NCBI GenBank assembly: GCA_030045215.1 | Contig: JASIBJ010000367.1 | Coordinates: 1-6,876 of the forward strand | Reading direction: 5' to 3' | DNA from: Streptosporangiaceae bacterium | Lineage (GTDB): Bacteria > Actinomycetota > Actinomycetes > Streptosporangiales > Streptosporangiaceae | DNA length: 6,876 bases | Part shown: in pieces, positions 1 through 6,318 of the stretch | Layout: each line of letters opens with the position of its first letter | Numbering within the stretch: position 1 is the stretch's first letter | The notes under the pieces: model-generated | Told to the model about the DNA's origin: nothing | Database searches by the model: none | Seen by the model: the letters and a program-made list of their open reading frames with translations, nothing else | Translations under genes and position numbers: made by a program

Positions 1-60
1 CGAGCCGAGCTCGATATCAGGGTAGGCCCGCCCCCGCCGGTCACCCAACTTGGCTACCTC

Positions 61-2748
61 ATGGACCATTTAGTCAGTCCTACTGAGAATTGGCCACCGG
101 TGCTCTATCGGGCCCTGGCCGACCTGGCTGGCGCCAAGGCCGCGGCCACCTCGGAGACGTTGCGTGATCACAAGGTAGTGCCCCGCCGCCTGCGCGAGCC
201 GACTGAGCCAAGGCCGCGGCCGCCTGGGACCAAGAGAGTCGGCAAGCGCCTGGATTGCCTCGCCGGAATCCTGGCGCGGATCTCCGCCGATCCGTCGAGC
301 CCCGACTTGCCGACGGCTGACGGGCCGAGCGCTGACCCGCGGTGGGCTGACGGGCAGAGCGCTGACCTGCCGTGGGCTGACGGGCAGAGCGCTGACCTGC
401 CGAGAGCTGACGGGCAGGCGAAAGCTGACCCGCGCGCGAACCTAGCGCAGGTCTGGAGGAAGCACGAGTACTGGTTCGGTGCGCCCATGCAGCGCCGGAC
501 CTCTACCGACACGGTGAGCCCGGACGCCGTGGTCGCACGGGCTCGCATGATCGAGGACGTCTCCCAGCGGGGCGCGCCGTACCGCGCCACGATCGCCGTG
601 CAGGTCGCGGTGACGGACTCCGAGTATTTCGCGGTTGCCCGGTTTTCGGGCTGGATGAGCGTGCTGTTGATGAGCGTGGTGTTCGCGTTCTTCTTGATCG
701 GCCGCATGTCCGGGATCGGCAGTCAGCAGGTCAGCGCGGAGGTGCTGGCCTTCGTACTGACCCTGTTCGCCGCCATCCAGGCCGGCCGGATGGAACGGCC
801 CGACCGGTCCACCCTGCGCGGGCTGCTGGCTCAGGCGAGCAACGTACTCATCGGCGTCCTGATCCTGCCCACGGTCGTGCTGGCTGTGGCGCTTGCCTTC
901 TCGCGCGGCCTGCACTGGGTGACGGCCTGGGCCCTGGGCTGCATCGCCTGCCAGCTCATCCTGCAGGGGCTGCTCAGCCAGCGCCAGCGGCTCGACGATG
1001 ACCAGCAGCAAGACGATGCCCAGCAGCCGGACGATGATCAGCCGGACGATGACCAGCAGCCAGACGCCGGCCAGCAACGTCGGACGCAGAAAGTGCCGCG
1101 GACGGAGGTCGGCATCCTGCTGCGCACCGATACCCCCGATTATTCGCACGCTGAGGTGTTGCACACCACCTGGTGGCGCAGCACTACAGCCGACGCGATG
1201 CTGGTTGGTCGGCCCGCCTACGGCTACGTCGTCCGGCAACAGGGCGCCACGCTGCGGTCCTTGCTGCACAGTGCCGCCTCGGCCGAAGATCCGGCCGCCT
1301 CGGCGTGGACGGCCGGATCAGCTCCCGCGCGGTGGTCGCTCCGCCGCGCGGACGGCCTGCCGGCTGGCGACGGGCAGAGCGGGGGCAGCGGCGGGCCGCC
1401 CGCGTCGCTTCCGGAACGGCCGGCCAAAGTCCTCGCGCTGCAGCGATCGGGGACCATCGAGCAGTCGGTGACATTCGTGGTCTTCCGGGACCAGCCGAGG
1501 GACGGATGGGCCGGCACCGAAGAGTTCCAGCCGGTCGACCTGGACGCGAGTCGGCTAGCGCCCGCATCGGATGTCAGCGCGGTCGTCGGCGTATTCCTCG
1601 GCCTGCCGCGGGAAACCGGCTTGCAGACGCTCGGCGACCATCCGGTGACGGCAGTGCTGCGTTACGCCGCGAGCGACCGTAACCGCCTCGGAGTCCTGGA
1701 GATTCAGCTGCCGGTGCCCGCGCCGTCCGCTGCCTACTCCGGGTTGCAGTGGAGCCGGGTACAGGTCGGCCTGCGCGACGGTGACTACGCGCGGTTGGGC
1801 TCGTTTCTGAAAGACATGCAAGCGCTCGCCGAGGCGCCGGTAGCGCCCGGCCTGGTTGTCGGCGTACAGACCGTTTCTGAGGGTATCCCGCGCATCCTTA
1901 ATCCGCCGCCCGCGGCGGCCAACCCCGGCCCGGGCGCCGAGCAGTCGGAGGCCGGATCCGCCCGCCTGGTGCTGGCAAGCGACCTGGACGTGGTGGCGGG
2001 CAGCGGGCTGCACCGGACCGAGGACGCCAGCGAGCAGACCTGGCGGCTGCTGGCGATCTGCTCGGACTGGCGCAGTGCGGGGGAGATCGAGGTGCTTGCC
2101 GGTCTGGACCCCCGCGTCGAGCTGGCCGGCCTGACCACGGCCATCCTGCACGGGAAGCTGGTCATCCTCCTGCTCGGCCACCGGCCGGGCGGGCGCGAGG
2201 GGCTCGAGCAGGAACTGCTGGCCTCGCCCGGAACCGATCGCGAGGCGATCGCCTACCTGGACAAGTGGCTGAGCCGCGAGGAACTCGGAGAAGGCCAGGA
2301 ACAGCCGCTCCTGCGGGTGCGCATGCGGACGCCGGACCGAGCCGGGGTCACGCTGGAGGTCATCGAGTCCCTGCGCCAGACTCTCCAGGAGCTGGCACCT
2401 GGCTCGCTGACCGGCCAGGACTTGGAGGTCTGGTACGCGCGAACCGTTGTCAGGGCCGGCCACGCCGGGGTAATCCAGCTCACGGCGCGTCTCCGGGCCA
2501 ACCCGGCGACCACTGCACGACACCATCCAGGCGAGTGCTGGGGACCGGCTGAGATGTCCCGGATCGAGCGTCGCGCGCTGGCCCTGGCCGCCAGCAAGAT
2601 CGCGGCCAGCGGCGCGGGCAGCGTCGCCGAGCTGGGTCTGGAAGCGCCCGACGATACGGTTATCAGCGTCGGCCTGATCACCACTCCCGACTTGGTCACG
2701 CCAAGCCCGAGTGAACCGGCACTCGCGGACGCAGCAACAGCGCAGTAA
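61..2748 (+). CDS. Large four-helix membrane protein of unknown function, possible C-terminal ACT-like domain
   Basis: I do not recognise this 895-residue protein as a named family. In order it shows: a Pro/Arg-rich N-terminus; a 10-residue tandem repeat (residues 86-120, unit ADGQSADLPW); four hydrophobic segments at about 196-214, 226-241, 260-280 and 284-304; an Asp/Gln-rich hydrophilic linker (312-339); and about 550 soluble residues with a Pro/Gly-rich break near 615-630. Residues 750-875 read as beta-alpha-beta-beta-alpha-beta with RTPDRAGVTLEV at the first turn, which resembles the DRPG signature of ACT ligand-binding domains; this is inference. With an even helix count, the N- and C-terminal parts should lie on the same side, probably the cytoplasm. 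No clear ribosome-binding site precedes the ATG at 61, and the frame stays open to base 1, so the gene may start outside the window. Codon 4 is the rare Leu codon TTA. The next intact gene starts 365 bases downstream. The reading frame is certain; the function is unknown. Confidence 0.8.
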   Translation: MDHLVSPTENWPPVLYRALADLAGAKAAATSETLRDHKVVPRRLREPTEPRPRPPGTKRVGKRLDCLAGILARISADPSSPDLPTADGPSADPRWADGQSADLPWADGQSADLPRADGQAKADPRANLAQVWRKHEYWFGAPMQRRTSTDTVSPDAVVARARMIEDVSQRGAPYRATIAVQVAVTDSEYFAVARFSGWMSVLLMSVVFAFFLIGRMSGIGSQQVSAEVLAFVLTLFAAIQAGRMERPDRSTLRGLLAQASNVLIGVLILPTVVLAVALAFSRGLHWVTAWALGCIACQLILQGLLSQRQRLDDDQQQDDAQQPDDDQPDDDQQPDAGQQRRTQKVPRTEVGILLRTDTPDYSHAEVLHTTWWRSTTADAMLVGRPAYGYVVRQQGATLRSLLHSAASAEDPAASAWTAGSAPARWSLRRADGLPAGDGQSGGSGGPPASLPERPAKVLALQRSGTIEQSVTFVVFRDQPRDGWAGTEEFQPVDLDASRLAPASDVSAVVGVFLGLPRETGLQTLGDHPVTAVLRYAASDRNRLGVLEIQLPVPAPSAAYSGLQWSRVQVGLRDGDYARLGSFLKDMQALAEAPVAPGLVVGVQTVSEGIPRILNPPPAAANPGPGAEQSEAGSARLVLASDLDVVAGSGLHRTEDASEQTWRLLAICSDWRSAGEIEVLAGLDPRVELAGLTTAILHGKLVILLLGHRPGGREGLEQELLASPGTDREAIAYLDKWLSREELGEGQEQPLLRVRMRTPDRAGVTLEVIESLRQTLQELAPGSLTGQDLEVWYARTVVRAGHAGVIQLTARLRANPATTARHHPGECWGPAEMSRIERRALALAASKIAASGAGSVAELGLEAPDDTVISVGLITTPDLVTPSPSEPALADAATAQ
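316..420 (+). repeat. 30-bp in-frame tandem repeat, about 3.5 copies
   Basis: Units start at 316, 346 and 376, with a partial, diverging copy from 406. Each unit begins GCTGACGGGC and encodes the 10-residue peptide ADGxSADxxx. Copies 2 and 3 differ only in their last few bases, which suggests recent slippage or unequal crossing-over. The period is a multiple of three, so changes in copy number would keep the frame. A fragment of the unit (GACGGGCAGAGC) occurs again at 1369-1380. Confidence 0.85.
994..1077 (+). repeat. Imperfect repeat encoding an Asp/Gln-rich linker
   Basis: Codons for Asp and Gln alternate in blocks (GACGATGACCAGCAG and variants), giving a peptide of residues 312-339 built from DDDQ, QQPD and QPDDDQ elements. 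It directly follows the fourth predicted membrane helix. It is probably a flexible, strongly acidic spacer between the membrane part and the soluble C-terminal part of the host protein. Confidence 0.7.
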
Positions 2749-2790
2749 GCACCCCGTCGAACGGGCCCACGGGCCGGCTACCCGTCAAGC

Positions 2791-2983
2791 ACCCACCTGC
2801 GCCGCATCTGGCACGACGCCTTCCCTGCACCCTGCAGGCGCTTCGCCAGCTGGTCAAGGTCGCCGGTGCCGATAAGGTCGTGCTGGACACGGACTACCCC
2901 TTCGAGATGGGTGTCACCGACCCGGTAGAGCCGGCCGCCGGCCAGTCCGCATCCTCAGCGGCAACGCGCTCACCTTGCTCTCC
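2791..2983 (+). pseudogene. Degraded C-terminal remnant of an ACMSD-like amidohydrolase
   Basis: No intact frame exists here, but three consecutive frames join into a recognisable enzyme tail. The first frame (from 2791) reads HLRRIWHDA. The second (about 2820-2940) contains ALRQLVKVAGADKVVL, then DTDYPFEMGVTDPVE. The third (2948-2983) reads RILSGNALTLLS. This matches the C-terminus of the amidohydrolase_2 / 2-amino-3-carboxymuconate-6-semialdehyde decarboxylase (ACMSD) family, which ends with VxLGTDYPF, a metal-ligand Asp, and a closing GNAxxxL helix. Here the usual Gly before TDYPF is Asp. Intact members are about 300 residues or more; the N-terminal metal-binding HxH part is absent, and at least two frameshifts are needed. 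It is a dead gene fragment left between two unrelated genes. Identification rests on remembered family motifs, not on a search. Confidence 0.72.
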
Positions 2984-3064
2984 GTCGGTGGGCCGTCTAA
3001 CCGATTAGCGCAAGCCCGTTACCCGGAGAAGCGGCAGCAAGGCCGCCGCAGTGCAGAGGACCGT

Positions 3065-3092
3065 TTGGCGTCCGGCGACATGGGCCCATACT
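3065..3092 (+). promoter_or_regulatory. Candidate housekeeping sigma promoter upstream of the lipoprotein gene
   Basis: TTGGCG (3065-3070) and CATACT (3087-3092) are separated by 16 bases. Each matches four of six positions of the TTGACA / TATAAT consensus. Transcription would begin near 3099, leaving a leader of about 15 bases before the ATG at 3114. This is the best-spaced pair in the gap, but matches of this quality occur by chance. Confidence 0.3.
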
Positions 3093-3113
3093 GAACGCGT
3101 GGCGGGGAGAGGC

Positions 3114-3923
3114 ATGCGGACGTTATTGCTGGGCGCTTTAGATATCGCCGCCTCGCTGGCGCTCGTGGTGGGGTGTGGCTCCCCGCTACCCTCGTCGAGC
3201 AGCCGAGGCCAGGTTTACGTCGCTGCTTGCCCTGTCCCAGCCTCCGACTACGCCGGCCTGGGGTACCCGCCGCCACTGGCCCCGAGAACGATGCGCCTCA
3301 CACCATCTCTGAGGCCGCCGGGGAACGCGCAAATATTCGGGACCACGTTCCAGCCTCGCTCGACCTCGTATCTGCTGGCCCCAAAATCGGCGACCTGCCG
3401 GGCGTACCTGTCTAGCGCGGACTTCGGTGAGGTCATGACGGCGACCTCGGGCTCAGATCGTTCAGCGAGTGTGACGATGACGATCCACCCCGGCGGGGTG
3501 GGACCGAGCACCGACCTGGCCTGCCCGTACATTCCGGCAGTCCTGGCCGTGGACGAGGTGTTCCGCCAAGGCCAGGTCTTCTGCAATCATCCGTCGGCCG
3601 ACGTGATCCACCAGATACTGACCGATACGCCAAGTCTCTACGCGGCGGCCGTGTTCGTTCCGGCGCACGTGCAGGACCCCAACATCCGAGGCTCGGGCGG
3701 GCCTGACGCGACCGTCGCGCTGTACACGGCCGCAGTAGGGCAAGGCGCCGCCATCGGCCAGACCATCGCGTGCACGCTGCCGCCCGCCGATCGCGCTATC
3801 TGCGCCGCCAGCCTGAGGTTCTGGCTCGCCACTCAGGCTCAGATCAGCACGCGGATCAGCGCGACGAACCTAAGCAAGATGGAGAATGCCCTGTCGTCGT
3901 TCCTGGCTGAAGAGCACATCTGA
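3114..3923 (+). CDS. Putative lipoprotein with six conserved-type cysteines, unknown function
   Basis: This 269-residue protein begins MRTLLLGALD and has a lipobox, LVVGC, with the lipid-attachment Cys at residue 21, followed by a Ser/Pro-rich tether. It is therefore predicted to be exported and anchored to the outer face of the membrane. The mature part holds cysteines 39, 95, 137, 157, 220 and 230, enough for three disulfides. It ends in an amphipathic helical stretch (about 232-266). An ATG at 3051 in the same frame is less likely, because the signal peptide starts only at 3114, where GGGGAGAGG lies directly upstream. A GTG at 3099 is a second option and would add Arg to the n-region. Two oddities are an Asp (residue 10) inside the hydrophobic core and two TTA Leu codons (residues 4 and 9). 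No domain is recognised. It stands alone, with gaps of over 200 bases on both sides. Confidence 0.85.
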   Translation: MRTLLLGALDIAASLALVVGCGSPLPSSSSRGQVYVAACPVPASDYAGLGYPPPLAPRTMRLTPSLRPPGNAQIFGTTFQPRSTSYLLAPKSATCRAYLSSADFGEVMTATSGSDRSASVTMTIHPGGVGPSTDLACPYIPAVLAVDEVFRQGQVFCNHPSADVIHQILTDTPSLYAAAVFVPAHVQDPNIRGSGGPDATVALYTAAVGQGAAIGQTIACTLPPADRAICAASLRFWLATQAQISTRISATNLSKMENALSSFLAEEHI

Positions 3924-4137
3924 TCCGCTCGGCTCCGGCTGATTCGGCCGCGGTTGTAGGAAGTGAAGCCCGGCCGGGCCGGCTGACCTTTCTGGCGCTC
4001 CCGCGCATTTACTGACGACATGCCCGCAGGATCTGCAGCGGTTCGTCGGGGCGCCTGCCTGCAACCCCTAGCATCTGCTCTGTGGCGGGGCACCACTGAT
4101 GTGGGCTCGCGAGGACCGTCGAGCGGCGGTGGAGATC

Positions 4138-4422
4138 ATGAACTGGTTCTGGCTCAATGCCTCGGTAGGCGGAGCGTTCGTCCTTCCCGTCGTGGGGGCC
4201 CCGCTGTGGCTGGTGCTGAGGCATCCCGACAAAGGCCCGTGCGCTGCAGTTCAGGCAGGCCCGAGCCCGCGCGATCGTCAGGCCGTCATGAACGCCGAAG
4301 AGCACCCGGCCGGCGTGGCCTGGCCTGGTCCGCCACGCGCTGAGGCTCAGCCGCCGACCAGGGCCCGGCTCGTGCTCGACGATGCCTGGATGCGGGCGCT
4401 GGCAGGCGCGGTACAGGCCTAG
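4138..4422 (+). CDS. Small single-helix membrane protein
   Basis: This 94-residue protein begins MNWFWLNASV. It has one hydrophobic segment (about residues 5-27, ending PLWLVLRHPD) and then a hydrophilic Pro/Ala/Arg-rich tail. I recall short actinobacterial membrane proteins that begin with an MNWFWLN-type motif and end the helix in a similar way, but their function is not known to me. The start is uncertain. ATG 4138 begins directly at the membrane motif, with GGTGGAG just upstream (a tight spacing of three bases). GTG 4129 and ATG 4099 are in frame; the latter has a G-rich stretch at 4084-4090 at normal spacing and would add 13 charged residues. A lone TAGCAT (4069-4074) could be a -10 element, but no -35 box fits it. 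No partner gene is nearby. Confidence 0.6.
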   Translation: MNWFWLNASVGGAFVLPVVGAPLWLVLRHPDKGPCAAVQAGPSPRDRQAVMNAEEHPAGVAWPGPPRAEAQPPTRARLVLDDAWMRALAGAVQA

Positions 4423-4810
4423 GCCCGCAGCCGGCGCATCCTGACAGCGGCGCAGTTGCGGTCCGTGCACGGCGCGCGTACTAAGAAACCTTCACTGACC
4501 TACAGCCAGTTCGTAACTGGTCGGCCGGCGGCAAGACAGGACGTTCGACGACCGGGTGTCCTGCGCATAACTATGTAGGGGCTGCGCGATCTCGCTGGGA
4601 TCGGCGGCCCCGCATCAGGTAGCTCGTTTGCCGCCAAACATGCTCTAGCCGGTTTGTCGTGGGTGAGTTCGCTTCCCCGAGCAGGCATCCGATACCGAAC
4701 AACGGGAACGGGACTTTGTGCCCTGGTGACTGAGTCTGCCCAGATCGCATTATCGCTAGCGCGAACCTTGATCGGCCGCTATCGGGTCCGCTGAGTGAAG
4801 GGCCGAGGCG
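4423..4810. other. 388-base non-coding leader region with inverted repeats
   Basis: I find no supported gene here on either strand. The base composition is visibly less GC-rich than the flanking genes around 4560-4760. Three short inverted repeats stand out: CCAGTT / AACTGG at 4506-4520, CAGGAC / GTCCTG at 4537-4563 with a 15-base loop, and GTTTG / CAAAC at 4626-4639. They precede the secreted propeller gene and could be operators or leader hairpins. No convincing -35/-10 pair was found. The right end carries the ribosome-binding site of the next gene. Confidence 0.5.
4506..4520. repeat. Perfect short inverted repeat, CCAGTT-cgt-AACTGG
   Basis: Six-base arms flank a three-base centre. The dyad has the size of a half-site pair for a dimeric regulator, but it could equally be a small hairpin or chance. 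It lies 84 bases after the small membrane-protein gene and 290 bases before the propeller gene. Confidence 0.4.
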
Positions 4811-6058
4811 ATGGCTGAGTGTTACAAAACAGCTTGGGTCAGGCGGCACGGCGGCGGGCTGCGCGCCGTCCGGCGCTGGCCGCGTGCGGTACGCCTACTT
4901 GGCGCGGTCACCCTGCTGGTCGGCATTACCGGGGTTGTCACCGCGGGCGCGGCGCAGGCTAGCCAGCCCATTAAGGCCGGGGGCAGCACGTGGACGATCG
5001 TGCCGACCCCGAACCCGGACAGCGACCAGATCAGCTCGCTCTCGGCGGTCTCCTGCACCTCGGCGAAGGCCTGCACCGCGGTCGGCTCCTCTACTGGCGC
5101 CCTGGCGGAGCGGTGGAACGGCAACAGCTGGCGGATCCAGCCCACCGCTACGCCCAAGGGCGCCGTTAGCCCTCAGCTCTTCGGGGTGTCCTGCCCGGCG
5201 GCGAATGCCTGCATCGCGGCCGGCTACGCATACCGGACGGCAACAAGCCGCGACGTGACCCTGGCCGAGGCCTGGAACGGCAAAAGCTGGCGGGTTCAGG
5301 CCGCGCCCAATCCCAAGGGCGCGACCGAAAGCAACCTGTACGCGGTCTCCTGCACCTCGGCGAAGGCCTGCACCGCGGTCGGGCACTACGACAACGCCAA
5401 AGGCCTACCGCAGGCCCTGGTCGAACGCTGGAACGGCACGAGTTGGCGCCTGCAGGCTACGCCGGCAGCGGGCATCCGCTCGTGGTTCACCGGAGTGTCC
5501 TGCAGCTCGCCCAATGCCTGCATCGCCGTCGGCTATTACTGGCCCGGCTTGTACGGCAACACTTCGCCACTCGCGGAGGCATGGAACGGCATGAGCTGGC
5601 ACGCCCAGAAGGTACCCTTCCCGACTGGCTCGAATACCGGAGTGTTCGCGGCGGTGTCGTGCACCAAAGGGGACGCCTGCACGGCGACCGGCACGGGCTT
5701 CGGCGCCAAGAGCGGCCCGACGCTGGCGGAGCGGTGGAACGGCAAGACCTGGCGGGTTCAGCCCACCCCGAACCCGGCGAATTACCGTGCGAGCTTCGGC
5801 GAGGTTTCGCTGAACGGCGTTTCGTGTACCTCCACCACCGCCTGCACCGCCAGCGGGGAATACAGTCCCGGCGGCAGCGCCGGCTATTTCCTCGAGGCCT
5901 GGAACGGCAAGACCTGGCGGCTGGTGACCGCGCCCTTCCCCGTCCATTTCGCTTCCGGCGCTCTGTTCGGCATGTCATGCGCCGCGGCGCGGTGCACCGC
6001 AGTCGGCGACTGGAGCGGTGGAGTGCGCGCCGTGGCGACCCTGGCCATGGCGAACTGA
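4811..6058 (+). CDS. Secreted seven-repeat protein, predicted seven-bladed beta-propeller
   Basis: This 415-residue protein has a long basic N-terminus (several Arg up to residue 28), a hydrophobic core (about 29-47) and a likely signal peptidase site after AQA (50/51). ATG 4811 is supported by GAAGGG at 4797-4802 with eight bases of spacing. The mature protein is almost entirely seven repeats of 46-55 residues, with start Trp at 61, 107, 160, 212, 263, 314 and 369. Each runs roughly W-x-x-Q-x-TPNP, L-x-x-VSC, ACTAVG, LAExWNG. Every repeat has a Cys pair: 82/88, 128/134, 181/187, 231/237, 284/290, 339/345 and 390/395. The last repeat lacks the closing WNG-SW strand, which the first W segment could supply, as in propeller 'Velcro' closure. 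Such repeats occur in other actinobacterial secreted proteins of unknown role. No catalytic motif or cell-wall anchor is seen, so binding or adhesion is a guess. Confidence 0.88.
   Translation: MAECYKTAWVRRHGGGLRAVRRWPRAVRLLGAVTLLVGITGVVTAGAAQASQPIKAGGSTWTIVPTPNPDSDQISSLSAVSCTSAKACTAVGSSTGALAERWNGNSWRIQPTATPKGAVSPQLFGVSCPAANACIAAGYAYRTATSRDVTLAEAWNGKSWRVQAAPNPKGATESNLYAVSCTSAKACTAVGHYDNAKGLPQALVERWNGTSWRLQATPAAGIRSWFTGVSCSSPNACIAVGYYWPGLYGNTSPLAEAWNGMSWHAQKVPFPTGSNTGVFAAVSCTKGDACTATGTGFGAKSGPTLAERWNGKTWRVQPTPNPANYRASFGEVSLNGVSCTSTTACTASGEYSPGGSAGYFLEAWNGKTWRLVTAPFPVHFASGALFGMSCAAARCTAVGDWSGGVRAVATLAMAN
4985..6055 (+). repeat. Seven tandem protein repeats (propeller blades)
   Basis: Repeat units by residue of the host protein are about 59-104, 105-157, 158-209, 210-260, 261-311, 312-366 and 367-415. 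Conserved marks are the leading Trp, the VSC strand, the C-x5-C pair (C-x4-C in the last unit) and the closing WNG. A 41-base stretch is identical between unit 1 (5045-5085) and unit 3 (5342-5382). Loop length before the LAE strand varies most. Confidence 0.85.
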
Positions 6059-6082
6059 CCCCGGCCGCAGTCCACGGCTGGC

Positions 6083-6099
6083 CTGCACCGACGGTGCAG
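6083..6099 (+). terminator. Candidate terminator hairpin after the propeller gene
   Basis: CTGCACC and GGTGCAG form a perfect seven-base stem with the loop GAC, 24 bases past the stop codon at 6058. No T-run follows, which is common for actinobacterial terminators. Position and stem quality support the call; activity is inferred. Confidence 0.5.
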
Positions 6100-6272
6100 T
6101 GACCGGGCCGTGCGCCTCCCGGGTCATGCCGGGCGCGCAGACGCAGCGCACGGCCGGCGCAACAGGAAGCAGATCTCGCTGTCGCCTTGGCGACGCCGTC
6201 GTTCACAGACCGGCGGCCGCCGCCGGGATCGCGCTGAATATGCAGCAGCTAGTTCCCGAGGGAACAAGCGAG

Positions 6273-6290
6273 GGGCGGGTTGCACCGCCC
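6273..6290 (-). terminator. Candidate terminator hairpin after the reverse-strand lipoprotein gene
   Basis: GGGCGG and CCGCCC form a six-base all-GC stem with a six-base loop. On the minus strand it lies 28 bases beyond the stop codon at 6319-6321. A second perfect dyad, GTTCCC-GA-GGGAAC (6252-6265), follows it and could strengthen termination. No T-run is present. Confidence 0.45.
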
Positions 6291-6318
6291 GGCGTGCCTG
6301 CGTCGTCTTCCGGGCTGA

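Noticed and set aside
168..707. Minus-strand open frame with a Ser/Ala/Cys-rich repeat
   Set aside because: The repeat only mirrors the 30-bp tandem repeat of the plus-strand gene; no ribosome-binding site or recognisable protein.
442..1269. Long minus-strand open frame with a hydrophobic Leu/Ile/Val stretch
   Set aside because: It is the antisense reading of the large membrane protein: the hydrophobic stretch is the complement of the Asp/Gln repeat, and codon bias favours the plus strand.
1555..2526. 323-residue minus-strand open frame
   Set aside because: It is fully inside the large plus-strand gene, has Gln/Arg/Gly-rich low-complexity content, and is typical of antisense frames in GC-rich DNA.
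2761..2785. ACGGG / CCCGT inverted repeat just after the large gene
   Set aside because: The stem is only five bases with a 15-base loop, or a stem with a two-base loop; not convincing as a terminator.
3967..3984. GC-rich near-palindrome (core GCCCGGCCGGGC at 3968-3979) after the lipoprotein gene
   Set aside because: As an RNA hairpin it allows only about four paired bases once a loop is left, so it is too weak to call a terminator.
4009..4470. 153-residue minus-strand open frame
   Set aside because: It is opposite the small membrane-protein gene, His/Arg/Pro-rich, without a recognisable motif.
4420..4578. Frame stays open for about 51 codons after the stop of the small membrane protein
   Set aside because: Open frames of this length are common in GC-rich DNA, and the codons include several unusual for the host; no evidence of readthrough.
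4530..4600. Possible tRNA-like T-arm around GTTCGACGAC
   Set aside because: No cloverleaf, acceptor stem or anticodon arm could be assembled around it.
4704..4740. GGGAAC as a possible ECF sigma -35 box
   Set aside because: No suitable -10 element lies at the expected spacing.
5487..6206. 239-residue minus-strand open frame
   Set aside because: It is rich in Arg, Cys and Ser because it is antisense to the propeller repeats.
6203..6318. Continuation of the reverse lipoprotein frame to a stop at 6203
   Set aside because: After about 6604 this frame loses gene-like codon use, while the adjacent frame carries the plausible C-terminus ending at 6319.
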